In this document: in pieces, positions 8,801 to 17,779 of the stretch
Numbering within the stretch: position 1 is the first letter of the stretch
How the letters are laid out: each line of letters begins with the position of its first letter
Assembly: GCF_002242805.1 (NCBI RefSeq)
Contig: NZ_MCGQ01000034.1
Span: forward strand, 62,001 to 126,000
Source: Streptomyces diastatochromogenes
GTDB lineage: Bacteria; Actinomycetota; Actinomycetes; Streptomycetales; Streptomycetaceae
Direction: 5' to 3'
Length of the DNA stretch: 64,000 nt
Notes under the pieces: generated by a model
Database searches by the model: none
What the model saw: the letters and a program-made list of their open reading frames with translations, nothing else
What the model was told of the DNA's origin: nothing
Program-made: the position numbers and the translations under genes

Positions 8801-10324
8801 TCAGCAGTTGGTTGCGCCGGTTTGTCCGCGGCTGGGGTTCACACAGGTGTTGTGGCCCGGGCCGCCGTCATTGGTGTTGGTGCCCTGCTGGCCGTTGAGG
8901 CTGTCGTTGCCGGCTTCGCCGAAGCTGTTGTCATTGCCGGTGCCGCCGAGGATGGCGTCGTTGCCCGCATCCCCGTGGAGGGTGTCGTCGCCGGCGTTGC
9001 CGTTGATGGCGTCGTTGCCGTTGCCGCCCTCGATACGGTCGTTTCCGTCACCGCCGTTGAGAAGGTCGTTGCCGTCACCGCCGCACAGCAGGTCGTTGCC
9101 GCCGAGTCCGTTGATGGCGTCGTTGCCGCCGAGACCGAAGATCGCGTCGGGGCCGGGGGTTCCGTTGAGGGTGTCGGAGCGGTTGGTACCGGTGATGATG
9201 TTGAACCCTTGTGGGTTGGCCGAGGTGACGTTCGCGCACGTGGGCGGGGCCGCCACCGTGTAGGAGAGGGTGAAGGTCGGGACCCCGGTGGTGTCGGCGG
9301 TTGCAACCGCGCCGGACACGGCGGCCGATGCGAACGACGATCCCGCACCACCGCCCCCGCCGTTGCCGGCGCCTCCCCCGCCGAAGTAGCCGCCGCCACC
9401 GCCACCTCCTTGTACGACCCCGGCGCCGCCGGCACCGGCGCCCCCAGAAGCTCCATTGCCACTGGGGTGAACTCCGCCGCCGCCCCCGGTGGAGCCGCCG
9501 CCACCGCCACCACCACTGGTGGCGCCGCCGCCCCCTCCACCGCCGGCCGTGTCAGGGCTGGCACTGCTGCCGGCGCCCGGAGCGGAACCTGGGGTGACTC
9601 CTGTGCCACCGGCACCACCCGGGCTGTTGAAGCCGCCCCCGGTGCTGCCTGGTCCACCGCCCAATGCGCCAGCGCCTCCTGGGCCGCTGCCGTTGCCTCC
9701 GCCGGCGACGGCCGCCGCTCCGCCGCCACTGGCAACGAGAAGGCGGGGCTCGCTTGTGGTGCCATAAAGGCTCGTGCAGGCACTGCCCGCCTTGGCGGCA
9801 CACGTTTGCACGCTCGTAGCACCTCCGCCCCCGCTGCCACTCGTGTCGGAGCCGCCGCCGCCGTTGTAGCCGCCGGTGTTGTTGGCCATCCCGCCGGCGC
9901 CTCCGATCTCGAAGTACAGGGGCAGCCCCGTGGTGACGCCGAGGGCGGTGGCTGTGACGGTGCCGCCCTTGCCGCCGGTGCCGAGCAGGTCGCCGCCCGG
10001 AGCACCGGTGGCGGTGATGTTGTCGAGTTGGCTGACACCGCTGGGTGGGGTGAAGGTGAATTCGCCGCCTGCGTTGCCACTGACGGTGTAGGTGCAGGTG
10101 ACGGTGTTGCCGTTCTGGGTGGCCGTGATTCCCGTTGTGCTGTTGTCGGCCGTGTTGGTGCCGCAGTAGGGGGTCTGCGCATGAGCGGCCGTGGCCAGGG
10201 CGGGCGTGACACCGGCTGTGGACAGCACCACCGCCGCGGCTGCCAGGACGGTACGGCGGAGGGAGGCACCGGTCCGCTCGGAAGCCGAGGTACTGATCCT
10301 GGGCATGACTCTGTCGCGTGTCAT
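8801..10324 (-). CDS. Secreted glycine-rich protein with RTX (calcium-binding) repeats
   Basis: The product has 507 residues. ATG at 10324 follows GAGAAAGG by nine bases and opens a signal peptide ending near ATAAHA. A short beta-rich domain follows, then about 200 residues of glycine runs with scattered cysteines resembling the glycine-rich domain known from ALK-type receptors and bacterial secreted proteins. The C-terminal 110 residues hold about ten GGxGxDxxx-type nonapeptides (GGDGNDLLNGGDGNDRIEG and similar), which fold as a calcium-binding beta roll in RTX proteins. RTX proteins usually leave through type I secretion, but here a Sec-type signal is present. The role is unknown; adhesion or matrix is plausible. 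Confidence 0.8.
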   Translation of the reverse strand: MTRDRVMPRISTSASERTGASLRRTVLAAAAVVLSTAGVTPALATAAHAQTPYCGTNTADNSTTGITATQNGNTVTCTYTVSGNAGGEFTFTPPSGVSQLDNITATGAPGGDLLGTGGKGGTVTATALGVTTGLPLYFEIGGAGGMANNTGGYNGGGGSDTSGSGGGGATSVQTCAAKAGSACTSLYGTTSEPRLLVASGGGAAAVAGGGNGSGPGGAGALGGGPGSTGGGFNSPGGAGGTGVTPGSAPGAGSSASPDTAGGGGGGGATSGGGGGGGSTGGGGGVHPSGNGASGGAGAGGAGVVQGGGGGGGYFGGGGAGNGGGGGAGSSFASAAVSGAVATADTTGVPTFTLSYTVAAPPTCANVTSANPQGFNIITGTNRSDTLNGTPGPDAIFGLGGNDAINGLGGNDLLCGGDGNDLLNGGDGNDRIEGGNGNDAINGNAGDDTLHGDAGNDAILGGTGNDNSFGEAGNDSLNGQQGTNTNDGGPGHNTCVNPSRGQTGATNC

Positions 10325-10570
10325 AACGTCAGGCCTTTCTCGGGCCTTCTGCCACACACGATGCATGGCGCAGAACGGTTCGGGCCCGCAGCTACTGCGG
10401 CTACCTTGGATTACCGAGCCTCAGTCACAGCGAAGCCAGAGTTGACGACACGTCAGAAATACCCGGACGGATTCGCCCGGCGGAGCGGAGCGCAGCCGGG
10501 GCTTGATCGCGGAGGCCGGGGCGGACGGCAAGCACGAGTCCGCTCGTGAGCACGGCATGCACGCCCTGAT

Positions 10571-13372
10571 TCACAGGCCAGGATCATCGAACTGGTCGAG
10601 AAGAAAGTCGACCGGGGCGAGGCCCAGGGCGGCGGATGCGCCGTCCTCGAGAAGCTGCTCCGTCCAGATGACCTTGCCGTGCGTGGTGTACCGCGTCCCC
10701 CATCGCTGGGCGAACTGCGCCACCAGGAACAGCCCCCGCCCGCCTTCGTCGGTGGTCGCCGCCCGCCGCATGCGCGGCGAGGTACCGCTTCCGTCCGACA
10801 CCTCGCACATCAGACAGCGTCCGTGGAGCAGCCGTACGCTGACCGGCGGCGAGCCGTACCGGACCGCGTTCGTGACCAACTCGCTGACGATCAGCTCCGT
10901 GGCGAATGCGGTCTCCTCCAGCCCCCACTCCAGCAACGTCTCCCGGCAGCGCGCCCGCACCGAGGGAACCACCGCCGGGTCCGGCGGCACGTCCCACATG
11001 GCCACACCCGAGCGCGGGAACCTCCGGGTACGTGCCGTCAACAGCGCGATGTCGTCGGAGGAGTGTGACGGCTTCAACGAGTCGATCACCGCCTGACACG
11101 TCTCCTCCGGCGTGCGGCCCCCGGACCCACCCAACGCCCGGCGCAGCCGCTCCATCCCGACGTCGATGTCCTGGGTACGGTCCTCCACGAGGCCGTCGGT
11201 GTACAGCACCAGTTGCGAACCCTCCGGCAGGGACAGTTCCACGGTCTCGAAGGGGTAGCCGCCCAGGCCGAGCGGCGCCGAGGCCGGCACGTCAGCACAG
11301 GTGACCGTCCCGTCCGGGCGCACCACCACCGGCTCCGGATGCCCCGCACGAGCCATCGTGCAGGCCTCCGTCACCGGGTCGTAGACCGCGTAGAGGCAGG
11401 TCGCCCCGGTCACGCCTTCCCCCTCGTGGCCCTCTCCGGCGTCCCCCGTGTGCTCCTCGTTGTCCATGCGGACGACCAGGTCGTCCAGGTTCCCGAGCAC
11501 CTCGTCCACCGGCAGGTCCAGGGTGGAGAAGTTGTGCACGGCGGTGCGCAGCCGGCCCATCGTCGCCGCCGCGTGCAGCCCGTGACCGACGACGTCACCC
11601 ATCACCAGAGCCACACGGGCGCCCGGAAGCGGGATGACGTCGAACCAGTCCCCGCCCACCCCCGCCTCCCCGGGCAGATACCGCCAGGCCACCTCCAGCG
11701 CGTCCTGCTCCGGTTGCCTCCGCGGCAGCAGACTGCGCTGCAACGTCACCGCCATCGCGTGCTCCCGGGTGAACCTTCTGGCGTTGTCGATGGCCACCGC
11801 CGCCCGCGCGGCCAGTTCCTCCGCGAAGGTGAGATCGTCCGGCTCGAACGCCGGGGAATCCGCCGTCCGGTAGAAGTTCGCCACGCCCAGCGGTACGTTC
11901 CGCGCCTGCAGCGGCACGGCCACCAGCGAACGCAGCCCGGACTCCAGGGCCCTCCTGGCACGCTCCGGATCCTGTTCCCGCCAGCCCTGTGCCTGCCGCA
12001 GGTCCGCCTCGAGCATCACCCGCTGCTCCTGGAGCGCCCGCATCTGCGGCGTCAGGCGCGAGAACGAGATCATCTGGCCCAGCGGATACACCGGAATCAT
12101 CCGCCGGTCGCCGCCGATCGCCGCCCGGCGCAGATGCCGCCAGCCCTCCGCCGTGGGCTCCCACCCCCGCAGCACCGCCTCGAGCAGGTCCACCGTCACG
12201 AGGTCGGCGAACTGCGGCACCGCCACGTCGGCCAGCTCCTGGGCCGTACGCTCCACATCCAGCGTGGTCCCGATTCCCACCCCGGCCTTGTACAGCAGCT
12301 TCAGCCGCACCCGCGCGACCTCGGCCCGCCCCGAGACCGCCGCCAGCTCCGTGGTGTCCCGCAGAGTCACCACGCTGCCCTCCGGGTCGGCCTGCGGGTA
12401 CGTCGGCCGCTTGTTCACCACCAGCAACCGGTCCCCCGCGAGACGGACCTCATCAGTGGCTGCCTCCGGCGACGACAGCAGACGCGTGATCGGCTCCGGC
12501 AGTCCCAGCTCCCGCACCGGGCGCCCCCGCACGTCCGCCGGCAGTCCGAGCAGCCGTGTCGCCTCGTCGTTGGCCAGCAGCAGTCGTCCGTCGGCGTCGG
12601 TGATCAACACTCCTTCCCGCACCGCGTGCAGGACCGCGTCGTGGTGCTTGTACAGCTCCGCCAGCTCCGCCGGGGCCATGCCGTACGTCTGCCGCCGCAG
12701 CCGCCGGGACACCAGCGTCGTTCCCGTCACGGCCAGCGCCAGCGCGGCCGCACCGCTGCCCAGGATGATCGGCAGCTCCGGCAGCCACAGCACCGCCACG
12801 TTCCTGACCGTGATTCCGGCGGAGACCAGGCCGACCACCTTGCCGTGCGCGTCGGTCACCGGGACCACCGCCTGCACGTCCGTCCCCTTGCCCGCGGGCA
12901 GCGGCGGCCCGCCGGCCTGCTCGACGACGGTACGGCCCTTCAGCGCCGGTTCGATGGTGCCGACGAACTTCTTCCCGATCTCCCGCGGGTAGGGATACGT
13001 ATAGCGAATCCCGTCCGTGTTCATGGCGATGACGAAGTCCACGCCCGCGCGCTTCCGTGCCTCCTCGGCCCGAGGCTGGAGCACCGCCGTCGGATCCGGG
13101 CTCTGCAGCGCCTCGGCCACGCCAGGAGCACTCGCGAACGACTGCGCCGCGATGATCGACTCCCTGCGCCCCTGCTGCAAGGCGTCACTTGCCGCCTGGA
13201 GCACCATGGCCCCCACCGCGGCCACGACCAGCAGGACCACGATCACGACCTGGAGAAGGAACACCTGACCGGCCGCACTGCGCAGGTCCAGCAGAGAAGC
13301 GCGACGTGCGCGCGAGCCCCCGACGGGCGGATGACGTTCCGGACCCCGAGAGCGCCCGGAAAATACTTCCAT
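10571..13372 (-). CDS. Membrane sensor: Cache-like, PAS, GAF, SpoIIE phosphatase and HATPase domains
   Basis: The product has 933 residues. Order: transmembrane helix (about 33-60), extracytoplasmic sensor of about 140 residues resembling single Cache domains of DcuS/CitA kinases, second helix (about 200-222), PAS domain (about 240-340), GAF domain (about 360-545), PP2C-type SpoIIE phosphatase (GVGGDWFDVIPL and VMGDVVGHGLHAA carry metal-binding aspartates; later VLYTDGLVE), and a C-terminal anti-sigma-type ATPase (ELVTNAVRYG and DEGGRGLFLV). In Streptomyces such proteins combine anti-sigma kinase and anti-anti-sigma phosphatase functions in stress or developmental switches. It is divergent from the bL37 gene; no dedicated partner is adjacent. 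Confidence 0.88.
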   Translation of the reverse strand: MEVFSGRSRGPERHPPVGGSRARRASLLDLRSAAGQVFLLQVVIVVLLVVAAVGAMVLQAASDALQQGRRESIIAAQSFASAPGVAEALQSPDPTAVLQPRAEEARKRAGVDFVIAMNTDGIRYTYPYPREIGKKFVGTIEPALKGRTVVEQAGGPPLPAGKGTDVQAVVPVTDAHGKVVGLVSAGITVRNVAVLWLPELPIILGSGAAALALAVTGTTLVSRRLRRQTYGMAPAELAELYKHHDAVLHAVREGVLITDADGRLLLANDEATRLLGLPADVRGRPVRELGLPEPITRLLSSPEAATDEVRLAGDRLLVVNKRPTYPQADPEGSVVTLRDTTELAAVSGRAEVARVRLKLLYKAGVGIGTTLDVERTAQELADVAVPQFADLVTVDLLEAVLRGWEPTAEGWRHLRRAAIGGDRRMIPVYPLGQMISFSRLTPQMRALQEQRVMLEADLRQAQGWREQDPERARRALESGLRSLVAVPLQARNVPLGVANFYRTADSPAFEPDDLTFAEELAARAAVAIDNARRFTREHAMAVTLQRSLLPRRQPEQDALEVAWRYLPGEAGVGGDWFDVIPLPGARVALVMGDVVGHGLHAAATMGRLRTAVHNFSTLDLPVDEVLGNLDDLVVRMDNEEHTGDAGEGHEGEGVTGATCLYAVYDPVTEACTMARAGHPEPVVVRPDGTVTCADVPASAPLGLGGYPFETVELSLPEGSQLVLYTDGLVEDRTQDIDVGMERLRRALGGSGGRTPEETCQAVIDSLKPSHSSDDIALLTARTRRFPRSGVAMWDVPPDPAVVPSVRARCRETLLEWGLEETAFATELIVSELVTNAVRYGSPPVSVRLLHGRCLMCEVSDGSGTSPRMRRAATTDEGGRGLFLVAQFAQRWGTRYTTHGKVIWTEQLLEDGASAALGLAPVDFLLDQFDDPGL

Positions 13373-13473
13373 ACAACCTTGATAGCACCGGTTCGAGGAA
13401 GCCGACGCTGATGCCGACGTCCCGGGCCGAATCTAGACTGAATGAAGAGTTCCGAATCAGGGAGATGTGCACC

Positions 13474-13548
13474 ATGGCCAAGCGAGGGAACAAGCGACGC
13501 GGCCGCAAGAAGAAGAAGGCCAACCACGGAAAGCGCCCCAACGCCTGA
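13474..13548 (+). CDS. 50S ribosomal protein bL37 (24 residues)
   Basis: The tiny ORF encodes a strongly basic 24-residue protein beginning MAKRGNKRRGRKKKKA and ending NHGKRPNA. This matches the actinobacterial large-subunit protein bL37 first seen in mycobacterial ribosome structures, which has the same MAKRG start and NHGKRPNA end. ATG at 13474 is preceded by GGGAGAT at a good distance. It is too short for most gene finders and stands alone, divergent from the sensor gene. Confidence 0.88.
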   Translation: MAKRGNKRRGRKKKKANHGKRPNA

Positions 13549-13659
13549 GCGAACCATGTGAATTCCCGAAGGCATCCGGGAAAGATGACGCGATCATTCT
13601 CGGGGCCGGGTGCCGGAAACCGGCTTGGCCGGGCTCCCGGGCCTCCCTAGTCTGGCCGC

Positions 13660-13989
13660 ATGCCTGCCGCCAAGACGTCGTACGTCTGTCTGTCCTGCCG
13701 GGTCTCGTACAAGCAGTGCTACGACCCCTGGCGGGAGCGGACCTGCCCGCGCTGCACGGGTGCGCTGACGTACGCGGGCTCGGCCTTCGCGGCGCCCCCG
13801 AAGCGGGACAGAGCCGCCTGGCGGACGCTCACCGTCCTGCTGAACGCGGGCGTCGGTTTCCACAAGAGCTGCTGCGGCGGCCCGGGCTACCGGCCGCGCA
13901 CGCTGCGCGAGGTGCGCGAGCGGATGGCGTACGCCCGCCGTACCGGTGAGCCGGCCGCGACGGCGCTGCGCCGGGTCGATCTGCCGTGA
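13660..13989 (+). CDS. Zinc-ribbon hypothetical protein
   Basis: This basic 109-residue protein has two CxxC knuckles near the N-terminus (VCLSCRVSYKQC, then TCPRCTG) that form a probable zinc ribbon, followed by FHKSCCGGPGYRPRTLREVRERM. I know of no established function. The stop codon overlaps the GTG start of the next gene (GTGA), so the two are translationally coupled. Confidence 0.7.
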   Translation: MPAAKTSYVCLSCRVSYKQCYDPWRERTCPRCTGALTYAGSAFAAPPKRDRAAWRTLTVLLNAGVGFHKSCCGGPGYRPRTLREVRERMAYARRTGEPAATALRRVDLP

Positions 13990-14798
13990 CGGGCCTGAAC
14001 GCCCTGGTCCGGGCCGTGCCACCGCCGGCCGACCCGGTCGACGCCCGCGGGGACTGGTCCGAGGTGGAGGCGCGGCTCGGGGTACGGCTGCCCGGTGACT
14101 ACAAGCTGCTGGTGGAGACGTACGGGTGGGGTGAGTTCTGCGACTACCTGTACCTGCGCACACCCTTCGGCACGAGCCCCCACAACGGCCCGGAGTGGCA
14201 CGACGGCCTGCTGGTCTGGGGCACCACGATGGACGCCGACCGGCTGTGCTGGCGTACCGAGGGGGACCCCGAGGAGTGGCCGGTGGTCATCCGGGGCCGG
14301 GGCGTCCGGCAGCGGGAGGAGTTCGGACCGGGTGCGGCCGGGTTCGTCGAGGGCTGGGTGACGCGACAGGTACGCTCCGCGGTCCTGGCCGACATGGAGC
14401 CGGACCTGGCGCCCTGGTTCAACGCCTTCCGGCCCCGGCTGCACCGGTGCCTGCGCCTGTCCGAGGGCCCCCGGCCGTACACCGAACGGCTGCGCATACT
14501 CCGGGACGTGCTGGCGCCGACCGAGGACCGGGGATCGTGGCAGGACGAGGACGGTGTCCACGGCCAGGACCACTTCGCGACCGTCGACACCGACTGGCAC
14601 CTCACCTACGACCGCTCCCACCCCCACCAGATCCGCGTCTCCTTCCCGCCCGAAGCTCGCACGCAGGCCCGCGACCGCCTCTTCGCCGCCGTACGCCTCA
14701 TGGGCTGCACGGTCCTGGAGATCACCTCGACCACGGGCCGGCCATTGCCGGACTGGGACGCCGACGACTCCGACGACTCCGAGGATTCGGACGGCTAG
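13986..14798 (+). CDS. SMI1/KNR4-family protein
   Basis: The product has 270 residues. The N-terminal half has the SMI1/KNR4 pattern: DWSEVEARLGVRLPGDYKLLVETYGWGEF near residues 20-50, the loop with tryptophans WHDGLLVWGTT, then EEWPVVIRG. This fold occurs widely as polymorphic-toxin immunity proteins but also in stand-alone proteins. The C-terminus is a run of Asp/Ser. No toxin gene is next to it, so an immunity role is not supported here. It overlaps the upstream zinc-ribbon gene by GTGA. Confidence 0.72.
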   Translation: MTGLNALVRAVPPPADPVDARGDWSEVEARLGVRLPGDYKLLVETYGWGEFCDYLYLRTPFGTSPHNGPEWHDGLLVWGTTMDADRLCWRTEGDPEEWPVVIRGRGVRQREEFGPGAAGFVEGWVTRQVRSAVLADMEPDLAPWFNAFRPRLHRCLRLSEGPRPYTERLRILRDVLAPTEDRGSWQDEDGVHGQDHFATVDTDWHLTYDRSHPHQIRVSFPPEARTQARDRLFAAVRLMGCTVLEITSTTGRPLPDWDADDSDDSEDSDG

Positions 14799-14811
14799 GC
14801 GGCCGAGACCG

Positions 14812-14846
14812 AACGGGCCCCCGTCGGGTACGACAACGGGCCCCGC
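14812..14846. terminator. Possible bidirectional terminator between convergent genes
   Basis: An imperfect GC-rich stem (ACGGGCCCCCGTCG with CGACAACGGGCCCC) lies between the SMI1 gene and the end of cdsA. Pairing is interrupted, so confidence is moderate. Confidence 0.45.
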
Positions 14847-14884
14847 CCTGTGTTCAGGACGAGGCCCGGAAGTCATAGCGCGGG

Positions 14885-16078
14885 TCAGCCGCTCCCCACG
14901 AAAATCACCAGGAGGAGCCACACCACCGGAGCCGTAGGCAGCAGCGAGTCCAGCCGGTCCATGATGCCGCCGTGCCCGGGAAGCAAGGTGCCCATGTCCT
15001 TGATCCCCAGGTCGCGCTTGATCATGGACTCGCCGAGGTCGCCCAGGGTGGCGCTGGCCGCGACCGCGAGGCCCAGCAGCAGGCCCTGCCACCAGCTGCC
15101 GTCGTCGATCAGGAACTGCATGCACAGCGCACCCGCGACCATCGCGAACAGCACCGCGCCGAGCAGGCCCTCGCGGGTCTTGCCGGGGCTGATGCGCGGG
15201 GCGAGCTTGTGCTTGCCGAAGCGCCAGCCGACCGCGTACGCACCGGTGTCGCTGACGACCGTCAGGAGCAGGAAGGTGAGGACGCGCCAGGGGCCGTCGG
15301 CGGCGGTGAGCATCATGGCGACGAACGTCGCCAGGAACGGCACGTAGAACGCCGCGAAGACGCCGGCCGTGACGTCCTTGAGATAGCCCTCCGGCGGTTC
15401 GGTCATGCGCCAGACCAGGACAGCCAGCGCCGTCAGGGCCATGGCGACCCAGGCGCCCTCGGCACCCCGCACGTACCCGGCGACCACCATCGCCGCACCG
15501 CCGACCGCGAGCGGCACGAGCGGCGCCTTGATGGCCTTGCGCTCCTGCAGCCTGCTGGTCAGCTCCCACAGGCCCACGACCACGGCGACCGCGACCACAC
15601 CGACGAACACGGCCTTGTAGATGAACAAGGACGCGATGATCAGCACACCGAGCCCGACACCGACCCCTATGGCCGCGCTCAGGTCACGGCCCGCGCTCTT
15701 CTTCTGCGGCGCTGGCGCCGGCTGCGGGGCGTCGGGCATGGGCTCCGGATTCTGCGTGTCGGCTCGGAACGTGTCGTCGGGGAACGCGTCGCTGCGGAAG
15801 GAGTCGTTGCGGAACGCGCCGTTGTGGAACGTGTCGCCTTGGAACGTCTCGTCTCGGAACAAGGGACCGCCCAGCCGAGCGGCCCCCCGGTCGTTGTCCT
15901 GGTCTCCGCCATACGCGGGTACGTCGGGCACGATGGGCATGGGGCGAGTGTGCTGCGCCTCAGGCGCATCGTACGCGGGACCCGCCGGGGCAGCCCCCTG
16001 GACAGGCCCACCCTCGGTGGGCCCCCAGTACCCGGCCTGCCCCGCCGACGGCGGTGCCCCCCAGGAAGAGTCGTTCAT
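14885..16078 (-). CDS. cdsA: Phosphatidate cytidylyltransferase
   Basis: The product has 397 residues. It converts phosphatidic acid and CTP to CDP-diacylglycerol at the membrane, the branch point of phospholipid synthesis. The last 70 residues hold the CDS signature: SMIKRDLGIKDMGTLLPGHGG followed by IMDRLDS. About eight transmembrane helices precede it. The first 130 residues are a low-complexity extension with many NDSFRSDAF-like repeats, typical of Streptomyces CdsA. Its ATG overlaps the stop of frr (TGATG), so frr and cdsA are translated as a coupled pair. Confidence 0.95.
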   Translation of the reverse strand: MNDSSWGAPPSAGQAGYWGPTEGGPVQGAAPAGPAYDAPEAQHTRPMPIVPDVPAYGGDQDNDRGAARLGGPLFRDETFQGDTFHNGAFRNDSFRSDAFPDDTFRADTQNPEPMPDAPQPAPAPQKKSAGRDLSAAIGVGVGLGVLIIASLFIYKAVFVGVVAVAVVVGLWELTSRLQERKAIKAPLVPLAVGGAAMVVAGYVRGAEGAWVAMALTALAVLVWRMTEPPEGYLKDVTAGVFAAFYVPFLATFVAMMLTAADGPWRVLTFLLLTVVSDTGAYAVGWRFGKHKLAPRISPGKTREGLLGAVLFAMVAGALCMQFLIDDGSWWQGLLLGLAVAASATLGDLGESMIKRDLGIKDMGTLLPGHGGIMDRLDSLLPTAPVVWLLLVIFVGSG

Positions 16079-16635
16079 CAGACTTCGAGCAGCTCCGCTT
16101 CCTTGTGCTTCAGGAGCTCGTCCACCTGCGCCACGTACTTGTGGGTGGTGTCGTCCAGCTCCTTCTCCGCACGGCGGCCCTCGTCCTCGCCGATGTCGCC
16201 GTCCTTGACCGCCTTGTCGAGGGCGTCCTTGGCCTTGCGGCGCACGGAGCGGATGGAGACCCGGGAGTCCTCGGCCTTGGCCTTGGCGACCTTGATGTAG
16301 TCGCGACGACGCTCCTCGGTGAGCTCCGGGAACACCACACGGATGATGTTGCCGTCGTTGCTCGGGTTGACGCCCAGGTCGGAGTCGCGGATCGCCTGCT
16401 CGATGTTGCGCAGGGCGGTCTTGTCGAACGGGGTCACGACCGCCATGCGCGGCTCCGGCACGGAGAACGAGGCCAGCTGGTTGATCGGCGTCAGCGCACC
16501 GTAGTAGTCGGCCACGATCTTGTTGAACATCGCCGGGTGCGCACGGCCGGTGCGGATCGCGGCGAAGTCCTCCTTGGCGACCACGACGGCCTTCTCCATC
16601 TTCTCCTCGGCCTCGAGGAGGGTCTCTTCGATCAC
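16078..16635 (-). CDS. frr: Ribosome recycling factor
   Basis: The product has the canonical 185 residues when translation starts at GTG 16635, which has GGAG six bases upstream; longer in-frame starts add residues not found in the family. RRF with EF-G splits post-termination ribosomes. Visible hallmarks are KAVVVAKEDFAAIRTGRAHPA near the start and ELTEERRRDYIKVAKAKAEDSRVSIR in the second half. It lies between pyrH and cdsA in the conserved order rpsB-tsf-pyrH-frr-cdsA. Confidence 0.97.
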   Translation of the reverse strand: MIEETLLEAEEKMEKAVVVAKEDFAAIRTGRAHPAMFNKIVADYYGALTPINQLASFSVPEPRMAVVTPFDKTALRNIEQAIRDSDLGVNPSNDGNIIRVVFPELTEERRRDYIKVAKAKAEDSRVSIRSVRRKAKDALDKAVKDGDIGEDEGRRAEKELDDTTHKYVAQVDELLKHKEAELLEV

Positions 16636-16817
16636 CACTTGCTCCTGCGTGTCTTGAGTAAGGCCCGGCTGCGGTTCCTCGTCGGAGCGGCGGCCGGCTG
16701 CGTCGCGTCTTCTTCCTGCACGGTTCCCGACCGGCAGGACATTGTCCATCCCCCGGCCAGGGTGCTTCCCGTCCGTCCCCCGGACAGGTGGCCTACCCCG
16801 GGTGACGGGGGTGCCGG

Positions 16818-17576
16818 TCAGGCCCGGCTGTCCTGGTCACCCACCAGCGTGCCGATCTTCTCACCCTTGACGGCCCGCGCGATATTGCCCTCCGCCAGCA
16901 GCTCGAACACGAGAATCGGCAGCTTGTTGTCGCGGCACAGCGTGATCGCGGTGGCGTCGGCGACCTTGAGGTCGCGGGTGATGACCTCGCCGTAGCCGAG
17001 GGCGTCGAACTTGACGGCGTCGGGGTTGGTCTTGGGGTCGGAGTCGTAGACCCCGTCCACGCCGTTCTTCCCCATGAGCAGTGCCTCGGCGTCGATCTCC
17101 AGGGCACGCTGGGCGGCGGTGGTGTCGGTGGAGAAGTACGGCATGCCCATACCGGCGCCGAAGATGACCACGCGGCCCTTCTCCAGGTGGCGCACGGCGC
17201 GCAGCGGGATGTACGGCTCGGCGACCTGCCCCATGGTGATGGCGGTCTGCACCCGGCTGTCGATGCCCTCCTTCTCCAGGAAGTCCTGGAGGGCGAGGCA
17301 GTTCATCACGGTGCCGAGCATGCCCATGTAGTCGGAGCGGGCGCGGTCCATGCCGCGCTGCTGGAGTTCGGCGCCCCGGAAGAAGTTGCCGCCGCCGATG
17401 ACGACCGCGATCTCGGCGCCGTCCCGGACGACAGCCGCGATCTCGCGGGCGATCTTGTGCACCACGTCCGGGTCCACGCCCAGGCCCCCGCCACCGGAGA
17501 AGGCCTCTCCGGACAGCTTCAGCAGAAACCGGCCGCGTACTTTGCCGTCGTCGCTCTTCTGGGCCTTGGTGGTCAT
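16818..17576 (-). CDS. pyrH: UMP kinase
   Basis: The product has 252 residues from ATG 17576. It phosphorylates UMP to UDP in pyrimidine synthesis. Family features include RFLLKLSGEAFSGGGGLGVD at the N-terminus, the glycine-rich VVIGGGNFFRG, and TDTTAAQRALEIDAEALLMGKNGVDGVY. The frame stays open 15 codons upstream, but that extension would run through the terminator palindrome of tsf, which supports the shorter start. Bacterial UMP kinases are hexameric and GTP-regulated. Confidence 0.95.
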   Translation of the reverse strand: MTTKAQKSDDGKVRGRFLLKLSGEAFSGGGGLGVDPDVVHKIAREIAAVVRDGAEIAVVIGGGNFFRGAELQQRGMDRARSDYMGMLGTVMNCLALQDFLEKEGIDSRVQTAITMGQVAEPYIPLRAVRHLEKGRVVIFGAGMGMPYFSTDTTAAQRALEIDAEALLMGKNGVDGVYDSDPKTNPDAVKFDALGYGEVITRDLKVADATAITLCRDNKLPILVFELLAEGNIARAVKGEKIGTLVGDQDSRA

Positions 17577-17614
17577 GGAGATCCCGCCTCTTTCACGTGT
17601 TGCACATACGAAGA

Positions 17615-17664
17615 AGGCCATTGCCGGTGGGGTCGCTTTTCGCTCCCATGCGCGGCAATGGCCT
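17615..17664 (-). terminator. Terminator hairpin between tsf and pyrH
   Basis: AGGCCATTGCCG (17615-17626) and CGGCAATGGCCT (17653-17664) are perfect 12-base complementary arms around a 26-base loop. The hairpin lies downstream of tsf and upstream of pyrH, suggesting the rpsB-tsf and pyrH-frr-cdsA units are at least partly separate transcripts. Confidence 0.8.
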
Positions 17665-17779
17665 CCTCGTCAGATCTGCTGCCGTCCGCCACGTGCCTGG
17701 GTGTGGCGGTGTGCGCGGACGACTGCTGTCGACCCTATCGAGAATTCTCCTCGGGTCGCGCGCCGATCGTGGTACGGAC

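Noticed and set aside
8985..9160. Repeats at the end of the RTX gene as CRISPR-like
   Set aside because: They are nonapeptide codon repeats of a calcium-binding roll, too short and too variable for CRISPR.
11213..13411. A 732-codon plus-strand frame opposite the SpoIIE-type sensor
   Set aside because: This is antisense to a gene with clear domains; the sequence is His/Arg/Gln-rich and has no recognisable motif.
16818..17621. pyrH starting 15 codons earlier
   Set aside because: The extension crosses the tsf terminator palindrome and lacks a ribosome-binding site; ATG 17576 gives the family length.
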